NCBI GenBank assembly: GCA_001899585.1
Contig: MKWE01000007.1
Location: 57,220-121,219 of the forward strand
Length of the DNA stretch: 64,000 nt
Origin: Rhodospirillales bacterium 70-18
GTDB taxonomy: Bacteria; Pseudomonadota; Alphaproteobacteria; Acetobacterales; Acetobacteraceae
Direction of reading: 5' to 3'
The notes under the pieces were generated by a model. The model had not been told where the DNA came from. It ran no database searches and was given only the letters and a program-made list of their open reading frames with translations. This document shows positions 37,606 through 45,875 of the stretch, one piece after another. The translations under genes were made by a program, and so were the position numbers. The number at the start of each line of letters is the position of its first letter. The first letter of the stretch is position 1.

Positions 37606-37809
37606 ATGACCATCGACAATGCCGTGCTGTCCTTCGCCGGCGTGGTGGTGCTGGCCGGGCTGGCGCTGGGCTGGTTCGTCAGCCCGTACTGGTTCCTGCT
37701 GACCGCCTTCGCCGGGCTGAACATGCTGCAGGCCGGCTTCACCGGCTTCTGCCCGGCCGCGATGATCTTCAAGAAGCTCGGCCTGCGCTCCGGCTGCGCG
37801 TTCCAATAA
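37606..37809 (+). CDS. DUF2892 / YgaP-type small inner-membrane protein
   Basis: A 67-residue protein with two hydrophobic helices. The conserved GFCPAAMIFKKLG motif (Cys49) and a second Cys64 near the C-terminus match the membrane domain of YgaP, a rhodanese-linked protein. Here it stands alone without a rhodanese domain. ATG 37606 has GGAG at the right distance. It lies 49 bases after trxC in the sulfide-oxidation run. The function is unproven; a role in handling sulfur species is suggested by context. Confidence 0.85.
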   Translation: MTIDNAVLSFAGVVVLAGLALGWFVSPYWFLLTAFAGLNMLQAGFTGFCPAAMIFKKLGLRSGCAFQ

Positions 37810-37836
37810 GCCGGCGGGCTCCCGGGGGGCGCGGCG

Positions 37837-38643
37837 ATGTGCGAGATCTTCGCCATGTCCAGTCGCCACCCCACCGCGGTCACGCTGTCGATGGGCGCAC
37901 TGGCCCGCCACGGCCGGCCCGGCGGGCATCTGGACGACGGCTGGGGGGTGGCGTTCCACGACGGCGCCGACGCCAGCCTGCTGCGCGAGCCCGGTGCGGC
38001 CGGGGACAGCCCGCTGCTGCGCCTGCTGGCCGACCGGCCGCCGCGCGCCGCCCTGGTGCTGGCGCATATCCGCCACGCCACCCAGGGCACGCGCGGCCTG
38101 CGCAACACCCAGCCCTTCGCGCGCGAACTGGGCGGACGGATGCATGTGTTCGCCCATAACGGCAACCTGCTGGGCCAGCCGCCGGCGCGAGGCCGCTTCC
38201 GCCCGGTTGGCGAGACCGATTCCGAGACCGCCTTCTGCCGCCTGCTCGACCGGCTCGCCCCCCTCTGGGCCGGCGGAGTGCCGCCGCTCGCCGACCGGCT
38301 GGGCGCGCTGGCCGGCCTGGCCGCCGAGTTGCGCGCCCTCGGCCCGGCCAATTTCGTCTACACCGACGGCGACGCCCTGTTCGCCCATGGCGACCGCCGC
38401 ATCCAGCCGGACGGCCGTGTGGCGCCGCCCGGCCTGATGCTGCTGGAACGCGCCTGCGACATGGACCCCGAGGTGCTCAGCCCAGCGAGTTCTGATCTGG
38501 CCGGGATTGATCTGGCGCAAGGCATCTCCGGCCAGCATGTGGCTCTGGTGGCCAGCGTGGCGCTCAGCGCCGAACCGTGGCGCGCCCTGCGCCAAGGTGA
38601 GATGGTGGCGATCCGTGGGGGTGTGGTGGAACATGCGGGCTGA
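37837..38643 (+). CDS. Class II glutamine amidotransferase (YafJ-like)
   Basis: A 268-residue N-terminal-nucleophile amidohydrolase with the nucleophile Cys2 (MCEIFAMSSRHP). HGRPGGHLDDGWGVAF, LAHIRHATQG, NTQPF and FAHNGNL are the conserved glutaminase segments. No synthase domain follows, so the acceptor reaction is unknown. It begins 27 bases after the YgaP-type gene and overlaps the adaptor gene by 11 bases. Confidence 0.88.
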   Translation: MCEIFAMSSRHPTAVTLSMGALARHGRPGGHLDDGWGVAFHDGADASLLREPGAAGDSPLLRLLADRPPRAALVLAHIRHATQGTRGLRNTQPFARELGGRMHVFAHNGNLLGQPPARGRFRPVGETDSETAFCRLLDRLAPLWAGGVPPLADRLGALAGLAAELRALGPANFVYTDGDALFAHGDRRIQPDGRVAPPGLMLLERACDMDPEVLSPASSDLAGIDLAQGISGQHVALVASVALSAEPWRALRQGEMVAIRGGVVEHAG

Positions 38644-39790
38644 TCGGCGGACCCTGGGGCGTGCCGCCCTGGCCGTGTTGCTGCTGGCCCTGGCCGGCGG
38701 CGCGGCCGGCTGGGTCTTCCTGCTGCGACCGGTGAGCGTGGCCCTGCTGGCGCCGCGCGAGGGCGTGACGGTGCAGGTGTTCGGCCTCGGCACCGTGGAG
38801 GCGCGGGTGTCCTCGCGCCTCGGCTTCAAGCTGGCCGGCGTGCTGGGCGAGCTGCGGGTGGACGTGGGCGACCGCGTGCCCGCCGGCACGCTGCTGGCGC
38901 GGCTGGACGACCGCGAGCAGGCCGCCCGGCTGGCCCGCGCCCGCGCCGCCGTCGCCCAGGCCGAAGCCGGCGTCGCCCGCGCCAGCGCCGTGGTGACCCG
39001 GACCGACGCGGTGGAAGCCAACGCCGCCCGCACCGATGCGCGCCGCCAGGCGCTGCTGCCCGGTCGCGACGTCTCGGCGGAAGCCGCCGACACCGCCCGC
39101 GCCGCCCTGCAGATCGCCCGCGCCGACGGCGCCGTGGCCCATGCCGACCTGGCCGTGGCCCGCGCCGCCGCCGACGACGCCCGCGCCAACGCCGAACTGG
39201 AGGCGGTGACGCTGGACCTGCACCGCCTCGCCGCCCCGTTCGACGGCCTGGTCACCGCGCGCTCGCGCGAACCCGGCACCGCCCTGGCCGCCGGCGAGCC
39301 GGTGCTGACGCTGGTCGATCCGGCGACCATCTGGGTGCTCGCCTATATCGACGAAAGCCGCTCCGGGGCGGTGCGGGTGGGCCAGCCGGCGCAGATCGTG
39401 CTGCGCTCCGCTCCCGGTCACCCCCTGCCCGGCCATGTCGCGCGCATCGAGATCGAGAGCGACCGGGTGAACGAGGAACGCCGCATCCAGGTCGCCTTCG
39501 ACCGCATCCCGGCCGACCCGCATCTGGGCGAACAAGCCGAGGTGACCATCACCACAGCCACCGTGCCGCGGGGCGTGTTCGTGCCCGAAGCCGCCTTCGA
39601 CGGGCTGCGCGCCGGCCACGGCACGGTCTGGACGCTGGAGGACGGCCGCCTGGCCCGCCGCGAGGTGTCGCTGGGCGCCCACCTGCTGGACGGCAGCTTC
39701 CAGGTCACCGGCCTGCCCGCCGGCGCGCGCGTGCTGGCAACGCTGCCGGCCCGCCGTTGGGTGGGCCGGCCCGCCCGGGCCGCGCCATGA
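38633..39790 (+). CDS. HlyD/DevB-like membrane-fusion protein
   Basis: A 385-residue protein with one N-terminal membrane anchor (about residues 7-27). Lipoyl halves (RVDVGDRVPAGTLLARLDD and its partner), a long Ala-rich coiled-coil hairpin (about 95-190), and a beta-barrel follow. ATG 38633 lies inside the end of the YafJ-like gene, and the stop overlaps the permease gene (ATGA). Together with the next two genes it makes a DevBCA/MacAB-like exporter. The exported substrate is unknown. Confidence 0.87.
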   Translation: MRADRRTLGRAALAVLLLALAGGAAGWVFLLRPVSVALLAPREGVTVQVFGLGTVEARVSSRLGFKLAGVLGELRVDVGDRVPAGTLLARLDDREQAARLARARAAVAQAEAGVARASAVVTRTDAVEANAARTDARRQALLPGRDVSAEAADTARAALQIARADGAVAHADLAVARAAADDARANAELEAVTLDLHRLAAPFDGLVTARSREPGTALAAGEPVLTLVDPATIWVLAYIDESRSGAVRVGQPAQIVLRSAPGHPLPGHVARIEIESDRVNEERRIQVAFDRIPADPHLGEQAEVTITTATVPRGVFVPEAAFDGLRAGHGTVWTLEDGRLARREVSLGAHLLDGSFQVTGLPAGARVLATLPARRWVGRPARAAP

Positions 39791-40926
39791 ACCTCGCCCG
39801 GCGCGACGTCGCCCACAACATGCCGCGCTTCGTGCTGACCTGCCTGGGCCTCGGCCTGCTGCTCGGCATCGTGACAGCGATGATGGGCATCTATCGCGGC
39901 GCGCTGGACGACGCGACCCGGCTGATTCACGGTATTTCCGCCGATTTATGGGTGGTTGAGGCCGGAACCCAGGGGCCTTTCGCCGAATCCTCGCGCATTC
40001 CCGGCGACACCCGCGAGATGGTGGCGCGCATCTACGGCGTGGCGCAGGCCGGCTCGGTCACCTTCCAGTCGGTGCAGACCACCATCGGCGGCCAGCCGCT
40101 GCGGCTGTACCTGGTGGGCTACGAACCCGGCCGCCCCGGCGGGCCGCGCCAGCTCGCCGCCGGCCATGCCATCCGGCGCAGCCGCTACGAGATGGTGGCC
40201 GACGCCGCCTCCGGCCTGCATCCGGGCGACCAGGTGCCGCTCGGCGTGCGCGGGAACCTGTTCACCGTGGTCGGCACCACCCGCAGCCAGGTGACCAATG
40301 CCGGCGACCCGGTCGCCTGGATCACCCTGCGCGACGCCCAGGCATTGCAGTTCGAGCTGTCGCCGCCGGCGGAGCGGCGGGAGCGCGCGCGGGGCGGCGG
40401 GGAGTCGGGCACCGACGTGATCAACGCGGTGGTCGCCACCCTGTCGCCGCACGTGAACGTGGCCGAGGTGGCCGCCGCCGTCGGCCGCTGGAAGCACCTG
40501 TCGGCCATCACCGCCGCCGGGCAGGAGGCGCTGGTCAGCAAGTTCGTCATCGAGCGACAGAGCAAGCAGCTCGGCCTGTTCATGGTGCTGCTGGTGCTGG
40601 TGTCGGCGGTGATCATCGCGCTGATCATCTACACCATGACGCTGGACAAGCTGCGCGCCATCGCCACGCTGAAGCTGATCGGGGCGCCCGACCGCGTGGT
40701 GGTGGGGCTGATCGTGCAGCAGGCGATGATCATGGGGCTGTCCGGCTTCGCCACCGGGCTGGCCCTGCTGGCCGCCTTCAAGGACGGCTTCCCGCGCCGC
40801 GTGGTGCTGCTGCCGGGCGACATGGCGGTGCTGTTCGTGGTGGTGGTGGTGGTCTGCCTGCTGGCCAGCGGGCTGGGCGTGCGGGTGGCGCTGAAGGTGG
40901 ACCCGGCCAAGGCGCTGGCCGGATGA
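39787..40926 (+). CDS. FtsX-like ABC transporter permease (DevC-like)
   Basis: A 379-residue permease with one N-terminal helix, a large extracytoplasmic MacB-PCD-type domain (about residues 45-265) and three C-terminal FtsX helices. DKLRAIATLKLIGAPDRVV is the conserved cytoplasmic loop, and VDPAKALAG closes the protein. It is coupled by ATGA overlaps on both sides. It is probably an exporter or mechanotransmission permease, not an importer. Confidence 0.88.
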   Translation: MNLARRDVAHNMPRFVLTCLGLGLLLGIVTAMMGIYRGALDDATRLIHGISADLWVVEAGTQGPFAESSRIPGDTREMVARIYGVAQAGSVTFQSVQTTIGGQPLRLYLVGYEPGRPGGPRQLAAGHAIRRSRYEMVADAASGLHPGDQVPLGVRGNLFTVVGTTRSQVTNAGDPVAWITLRDAQALQFELSPPAERRERARGGGESGTDVINAVVATLSPHVNVAEVAAAVGRWKHLSAITAAGQEALVSKFVIERQSKQLGLFMVLLVLVSAVIIALIIYTMTLDKLRAIATLKLIGAPDRVVVGLIVQQAMIMGLSGFATGLALLAAFKDGFPRRVVLLPGDMAVLFVVVVVVCLLASGLGVRVALKVDPAKALAG

Positions 40927-41681
40927 GCGCCGCCCCACCGCTGGCCGAGCTGCGCGGCCTGTCCAAGCATTTCGGCGAGGGCGCCACCCGCGTCGATGCG
41001 CTGGTGGACATCAGCATGGCGGTGCATCCCGGCGAGGTGATCGGCCTGCTCGGCCCCAGCGGCTCGGGCAAGAGCACGCTGCTGTATGCCGTCGGCTGCG
41101 TCGCCGAACCGAATGCCGGCTGGATCAGCCTGGACGGCGAGGTGATCTACGACAACCGTTGGATGCGTCGCGACCTGCGCCGGCTGCGGCTGACCAAGAT
41201 CGGCTTCGTGTTCCAGCAGCACAACCTGCTGGGCTTCCTGAACAGCACCGAGAACGTGGCCGAGGTGATGGAACTGGCCGGCATCCGCGCGCCCGAGGCC
41301 CGCGCCCGCGCCGAGGCGCTGCTGGAGCGGCTGTCGGTGGGCCATCGCCGCCATGCCATGCCGGGCGAGCTGTCGGGCGGCGAGGCGCAGCGCGTGGCGA
41401 TCGCCCGCGCGCTGGCCAACGACCCGCGGTTGATCCTGGCCGACGAGCCGACCGCGGCGCTGGATTCCGAGCGCGCCGGCCGGGTGATGGACCTGCTGCG
41501 CGCCGCCGCCCATGAACGGGGGGCGGCCGCCATCGTGGTGACCCACGACGACAAGATCTTCGACCGTTTCGACCGCATCCTGCACCTGCGCGACGGCCGC
41601 CTGGTGCGCGAGGAGGCGCGCGTTCCCATTCCCGCCGGACATGCTAGCGTTCCCGCCAACCAGGGGAGAACGCCACCATGA
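40923..41681 (+). CDS. ABC transporter ATP-binding protein (LolD/DevA-like)
   Basis: A 252-residue ATPase with Walker A GPSGSGKST, Q-loop FVFQQHNLLGFLNSTENV, signature LSGGEAQRVAIARAL, and Walker B LILADEPTAALD. The last 20 or so residues after the family fold are unusual and end in DNA that also holds the ribosome site of the aldolase gene. The stop overlaps the aldolase start (ATGA). It drives the DevC-like permease. Confidence 0.9.
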   Translation: MSAAPPLAELRGLSKHFGEGATRVDALVDISMAVHPGEVIGLLGPSGSGKSTLLYAVGCVAEPNAGWISLDGEVIYDNRWMRRDLRRLRLTKIGFVFQQHNLLGFLNSTENVAEVMELAGIRAPEARARAEALLERLSVGHRRHAMPGELSGGEAQRVAIARALANDPRLILADEPTAALDSERAGRVMDLLRAAAHERGAAAIVVTHDDKIFDRFDRILHLRDGRLVREEARVPIPAGHASVPANQGRTPP

Positions 41682-42640
41682 CGCACCGCATCAACCGCGG
41701 CATCGAGTTGCTGGCCCAGGACCAGGCCATCTATTACATGGGCCACCACACCGGCCACGTGCTGACCCACGCGCAGGGGCTGGCCGATGCCGGCACCTGG
41801 GCCGACTACATCAATATCGGCATGGAGCACGGCGCCTTCGACATGACCGGGCTGGCCGCCTATCTGCGCGGGCTGCTCGATGCCGGCCCCACCCGCTCCG
41901 GCCACCGCACGCCGGCGGTGGTCGTGGAGGCGCCGGTGAACGGCACCGACGAGGCCAATGTGCGGCACAATGCTTGGCAGTTCCGCCAGATTCTCGGGCG
42001 CGGCGTGCACGGCATCATCCTGTGCCAGGCGGAGTGCCCGCAGGCGGTGCGCGCCTTCGTGGAGTCCTGCCGCTACCCGATCAACACCATCGGCATGGAC
42101 CCCGCCATCCCCTCCCCGCATGCGCGGCTGGACGGCGCGCCGCGCGGCGATGGCGGCAGGCGCGGGCCGGACGGGCGGCCCTATCTGGGCATCGGCACCC
42201 GCGGCCGCGGCTCGGAGGCCGAGGCCGGGGCGATCTGGGGGCTTGAGCAGGGCGAGTATATCGAGCGCGCCGATGTCTGGCCGCTGAACCCCAAGGGCGA
42301 GCTGATGCTGGGGGTGAAGTTGGAAAGCCCCGAGGGCGTGGCCAATTGCGAGGCCATCCTGGACGTACCGGGTCTGGCCTATGCCGAGATGGGGCCGGGC
42401 GACCTGGGCCTGTCGCTCGGCTATACCGGCATCCGCAACAACCCCTATCCGCCGGAGATGCAGAAGGCGCGCGACCGCATCCTGGCCGCCTGCCGGGCGC
42501 GCGGCATCGCCTATCTGGAGTCGAGTTGGCCGGAGAACATCGTCTCGCGCATCAACGACGGCGTGCGGGTGATCTCGGGGCAGAGCGAGGAAGCCGCGCG
42601 CATCGGCCGCGCCCACCAGAAGCGGGCCCTGCCCGTCTGA
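41678..42640 (+). CDS. HpcH/HpaI aldolase family protein
   Basis: A 320-residue TIM-barrel aldolase/citrate-lyase family protein. Family segments include DYINIGMEHGAFDMTGL, VKLESPEGVANCEAIL (metal-binding Glu) and EMGPGDLGLSLGYTG (metal-binding Asp). Related enzymes cleave 2-keto-4-hydroxy acids to pyruvate and an aldehyde. It has a GGGAG ribosome site plus an ATGA overlap. Its presence behind an exporter is unexplained. It ends near the convergent second ArsR gene. Confidence 0.85.
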   Translation: MTHRINRGIELLAQDQAIYYMGHHTGHVLTHAQGLADAGTWADYINIGMEHGAFDMTGLAAYLRGLLDAGPTRSGHRTPAVVVEAPVNGTDEANVRHNAWQFRQILGRGVHGIILCQAECPQAVRAFVESCRYPINTIGMDPAIPSPHARLDGAPRGDGGRRGPDGRPYLGIGTRGRGSEAEAGAIWGLEQGEYIERADVWPLNPKGELMLGVKLESPEGVANCEAILDVPGLAYAEMGPGDLGLSLGYTGIRNNPYPPEMQKARDRILAACRARGIAYLESSWPENIVSRINDGVRVISGQSEEAARIGRAHQKRALPV

Positions 42641-42668
42641 TGAGGGAGCGCCTGATGGAAAGGCCGGC

Positions 42669-42716
42669 CCGTCAGCCGGCGGGTCCGTCAGGCGGCGAGT
42701 CCGTCAGGCGGCGGGG
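42669..42716. repeat. 16-bp tandem repeat (three copies) spanning the second arsR stop
   Basis: Units of CCGTCAGSCGGCGRGK occur at 42669-42684, 42685-42700 and 42701-42716. The last contains the arsR stop on the - strand; the other two repeat the stop and codons downstream of it. They lie between convergent genes. Confidence 0.8.
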
Positions 42717-43039
42717 CGGACGCAGAACATGGCGTGCAGCGTCTCCAGGATGGTCTGCACCCGGCCGGAGGCGATGCGGTAATGGATGGTGGTGCCCTCC
42801 CGCCGGGTCGCCACCAGCCCCTCCTCGCGCAGGGTGGACAGATGGCGCGACAGATTGGACTGGGTGAGGCCCAGCCGCCGGCCAAGCTCGCCGGCGGGGA
42901 TCTCGCCCTCGGTGAGCGTGCACAGCACCATCAGCCGGTGGCGGTTGGCGATGGAACGCAGGAACGCCTCCGCCTCCTCCGCATGCGCCTCGATCTCGAT
43001 GGCGGCGGAGGGCTGGACGACGGCAACCAGGTGATCCAT
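42704..43039 (-). CDS. ArsR/SmtB family regulator, second BigR/SqrR-like protein
   Basis: A 111-residue winged-helix repressor with recognition helix LTQSNLSRHLSTLREEGLV. Counting from ATG 43039 (AGGAG 8 bases upstream), Cys40 (LVLCTL) and Cys106 (MFCVRP) are 66 residues apart, again the BigR/SqrR persulfide-sensor spacing. It is divergent from an OsmC gene and near a TauE/SafE exporter and a C-S lyase, which fits control of sulfur compounds (inference). It is clearly different in sequence from the first regulator at 35.4-35.7 kb, so it is not a recent duplicate. Confidence 0.85.
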   Translation of the reverse strand: MDHLVAVVQPSAAIEIEAHAEEAEAFLRSIANRHRLMVLCTLTEGEIPAGELGRRLGLTQSNLSRHLSTLREEGLVATRREGTTIHYRIASGRVQTILETLHAMFCVRPAA

Positions 43040-43153
43040 CGGACACATCTCCTCGTCTGGATGGCGATGAATATGGCGAAGCCGCCATCGCACTGCAACA
43101 ACGCGCGCGCATCGCGCCGTCAGCGCCATACGTAACAAAATAGGAACCATTGC

Positions 43154-43609
43154 ATGAATGCATCTGAAACCACCCCGGCGCCCGCCCCCAGCATGCCCAC
43201 CCCCAGCGTAACGGTGACCGAGAGCGGCAACGGCCCGTACGGCCAGGTGGTGACCGCCGGCCACCACGTGCTGGGCGCCGACGAGCCGGAGCGCCTGGGC
43301 GGGCAGGATACCGGGCTGGCGCCCTATGAATTGCTGCTGGCCGCCCTGGGCGCCTGCACCGCGATGACGCTGCGGATGTATGCCGAGCGGCATGGCTGGC
43401 CGCTGGAGCGCGTGTCGGTGGCGCTGCGCCATGTGCGCACCGGCGGCGGCGCAGGTGGCGCCCCCCCGGTCGACCGGTTCGAGCGGCGGATCAGCCTGCG
43501 CGGCACGCTGGACGAGACGCAGCGCGCGCGGCTGCTGGTGATCGCCGAGAAATGCCCGGTCAGCCAGACACTGGGGCGGGCATCGCAGGTGGTCTCAAGC
43601 CTGGAATAG
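43154..43609 (+). CDS. OsmC family protein
   Basis: A 151-residue OsmC/Ohr-fold protein. The two conserved cysteines are Cys68 (LGACTAMTL) and Cys134 (EKCPVSQTL), with PYELLLAAL before the first. Such proteins reduce organic hydroperoxides, and some members have been linked to persulfide removal. It is divergent from the second ArsR gene (114 bases between) and convergent with the TauE gene, only 5 bases away. Confidence 0.9.
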   Translation: MNASETTPAPAPSMPTPSVTVTESGNGPYGQVVTAGHHVLGADEPERLGGQDTGLAPYELLLAALGACTAMTLRMYAERHGWPLERVSVALRHVRTGGGAGGAPPVDRFERRISLRGTLDETQRARLLVIAEKCPVSQTLGRASQVVSSLE

Positions 43610-43614
43610 CCGGA

Positions 43615-44397
43615 TCAGCCGTGCAGCAGGCCCACGCTGTGGGCCAGCATGTACAGCGCCACCACCACCACGAAGGCGCCGAACACGCGGTTCAGCGTCT
43701 GCTGCCCGCGTGACAGGTGCCGCGCCAGGCCGGCGCCCAGCCAGCCGCCGCCGGTGCCGCCGGCGATGAACAGCAGCGCCACCGGCCAGTCCACCATGCC
43801 GGAGGCGGCGTAGTTGACCGCCGTGGTCATGCCGAAGGCGCCGACCGCGACCAGCGAGGACCCGATCGCCTGCAAGGTCGCCATGCCGGAGGCCAGGATC
43901 AGCCCCGGCACGATCAGGAAGCCGCCGCCGATGCCGAAGAAGCCCGCCAGCACGCCGGCGGCCAGCCCCACCACCGCCAGGCGCAGCGCGGCGCCCGCGG
44001 TCATCGGCGCGGCCTCCACCGCCACCGCCCGGCGGGGGCGCTGCATCAGCAGGGCGATCACGATCATCAGCAGCGCGAACAGCGTCAGCAGGCGCGCGCC
44101 GTCAAACCGCTTGCCGATTGAGGAGCCGACATAGGCGCCGGCCACGCCGCAGAGCGCGAACAGCAACGCCTGCGGCCAGCGCACGTTGCGCGCACGGGCA
44201 TGCGGCCACAGATTGACCGCCGCGTTCACCGCGACCGCCAGCGCGCTGGTGCCGATGGCACGGTGGGGATCGGTAACACCGACCACATAGAGCAGCAGCG
44301 GCACCGCCAGGATCGACCCGCCGCCGCCGATCAACCCCAGCGAAAACCCGACCAGGACGCCCGAGCCGAGCGCCAGCACCGATTGCAGCAGGTCCAT
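43615..44397 (-). CDS. TauE/SafE (TSUP) sulfite exporter family membrane protein
   Basis: A 260-residue protein with 8 hydrophobic helices and the duplicated TSUP signature: GFSLGLIGGGGSILAVPLLL, and GVLAGFFGIGGGFLIVPGLI in the second half. The family exports or takes up sulfite, sulfonates or other organosulfur anions. ATG 44397 gives the usual length. It sits beside the second BigR-like regulator, as TSUP genes do in known bigR loci. Confidence 0.9.
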   Translation of the reverse strand: MDLLQSVLALGSGVLVGFSLGLIGGGGSILAVPLLLYVVGVTDPHRAIGTSALAVAVNAAVNLWPHARARNVRWPQALLFALCGVAGAYVGSSIGKRFDGARLLTLFALLMIVIALLMQRPRRAVAVEAAPMTAGAALRLAVVGLAAGVLAGFFGIGGGFLIVPGLILASGMATLQAIGSSLVAVGAFGMTTAVNYAASGMVDWPVALLFIAGGTGGGWLGAGLARHLSRGQQTLNRVFGAFVVVVALYMLAHSVGLLHG

Positions 44398-44455
44398 CGT
44401 CAATCCCGTCCGGTTGCGCGACCGCATCGCGCCCGGCCGAACCGTCGCCCGCTTT

Positions 44456-44480
44456 CGCCATACAGTATATGACCAATTAG
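44456..44480. promoter_or_regulatory. Candidate operator/promoter of the TauE gene
   Basis: The near-palindrome CATACAGTATATG (44459-44471) contains TATACT on the - strand, a good -10 hexamer pointing at tauE. The flank CGCCATAC...AGGAA resembles 43124-43145 upstream of OsmC, where CGCCATAC, GTA and AATAGGAA recur with different spacing. A shared ArsR binding site is possible but weakly supported. Confidence 0.35.
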
Positions 44481-44542
44481 GAAAGCAAAGGGCGGCGGTC
44501 AACGCGCCGCCGCCCCCCGCCCGCGCGCCCCAGCCGTGCGTG

Positions 44543-45721
44543 CTACCCCAGCGCACGCACCGCGGTGGCCATGCGGTCCAGGATCTGGTCCAGGATGGCC
44601 GTGGAGGTGGCGAAGTTGATGCGCACGAAGTCCTTGCAGGCCGGGTCGAACGCCTCGCCGGGGCTGAAGGCGATGCGCGCCTTGTTGTGGAAGAAGTCGA
44701 ACGCCGTGCCGGGCAGCCGCAGCGCCGAGCAGTCCAGCCAGCCGAGATAGGTCGCCTCCGGCTGATGCCATTTCACCTGCGGCAGTTCGATGGCCAGGAA
44801 GGCATCCAGCCGCGCCCGGTTGGCGTGCAGCTGCACCAGCACGCGGTCCAGCCAGGGCTGCGACTCGGCCCAGGCGGCCACCGTGGCGTCGATGCCGATG
44901 ATGCCGGGGGCGCCCAGCATGTGGCCCGGCACCCGGGCGCGGAAGCGGGCCAGCAGGGCGGCGTCGCCGAAATGCATCACGCCGCAGCGCAGGCCGGGGA
45001 TGTTGAAGCTTTTGGTCGGGGACGTGATGGTGACCGTGCGGGCCGCGATCTCGGGCGAGAGCGAGGCGATCGGGATGTGGCGGCGGCCGTCGTACACCAG
45101 GTCGGCATGGATCTCGTCGGACACGATCACCAGGTCGCGGGCGATGGCAATGCGGCCGATCTCCAGCAGTTCGGCGCGGCTGAACATGCGCCCGGTGGGG
45201 TTCTGCGGGTTGCACAGCAGGATCACCCGCGTGCGCGCGTCCACCAGCCCCTCCAGCGCCGCGGTGTCCAGCGTGTGGCGGCTGCCGTCGCTGTGCATGC
45301 GGTGGGGGACCAGCCGGCGGCCGGTCTCGGCGATGGAGCTGTGGAAGGGCGGATAGGCGGGGATTTGCAGGATGATGCCGTCATTGGCATCGGCGAACGC
45401 CCACAGCGCGGCAAAGGTGCCCTGCACCAGGTCGGCCAGCGGCTGCACCAGGGCGGGGTCGGCCGTCCAGCCGAAGCGGTCCTGCATGCGGTCGGCGAAG
45501 GCCTGCGCCAGCAGCAGCTCGGCGTTCTGGCCGTTGCGCTGGGGGTAGCCGTAATCCTGCTCGCGCACCGTGCGCTCGATGGCGCGGCGGATCGGATAGG
45601 CGACCGAGAAATCCATCTCCGCCACCCAGGCTGGCAGCACGTCTGGCGCGTATTTCCGCCATTTGACGTTCTGGCGGGCGCGCAGCACCTCCAGCGGCAG
45701 GTCGAACGCCGTCCCGGTCAT
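44543..45721 (-). CDS. PatB/MalY-type aminotransferase (cystathionine beta-lyase, C-S lyase)
   Basis: A 392-residue fold-type I PLP enzyme. LPAWVAEMDF near the N-terminus and YPQRNGQN are PatB/MalY traits. CNPQNPTGRMF, SDEIHADLVY and TSPTKSFNIPGLRCG (PLP lysine) complete the active site. It cleaves cystathionine or cysteine conjugates to a thiol, pyruvate and ammonia, producing reduced sulfur. ATG 45721 is chosen from family length. It is near TauE and OsmC on the edge of the sulfur region. Confidence 0.87.
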   Translation of the reverse strand: MTGTAFDLPLEVLRARQNVKWRKYAPDVLPAWVAEMDFSVAYPIRRAIERTVREQDYGYPQRNGQNAELLLAQAFADRMQDRFGWTADPALVQPLADLVQGTFAALWAFADANDGIILQIPAYPPFHSSIAETGRRLVPHRMHSDGSRHTLDTAALEGLVDARTRVILLCNPQNPTGRMFSRAELLEIGRIAIARDLVIVSDEIHADLVYDGRRHIPIASLSPEIAARTVTITSPTKSFNIPGLRCGVMHFGDAALLARFRARVPGHMLGAPGIIGIDATVAAWAESQPWLDRVLVQLHANRARLDAFLAIELPQVKWHQPEATYLGWLDCSALRLPGTAFDFFHNKARIAFSPGEAFDPACKDFVRINFATSTAILDQILDRMATAVRALG

Positions 45722-45875
45722 GCCGCGAGCCCGCCGATATCGATCCGACAACGCATGGTCCGTTCTCCCGTATGGTTCGTGGCGGCGGATTGAGCACCGC
45801 GAATCGGCGCCGGGCAACCCACGGGGGGCGGACCGGGCCGTTCGGCGCCGGCAGGATCAGGCGTGGCGGCCGCCC

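Noticed and set aside
42704..43432. Longer frame extending the second ArsR protein upstream
   Set aside because: It reads antisense through the OsmC gene; the short form has AGGAG and family length.
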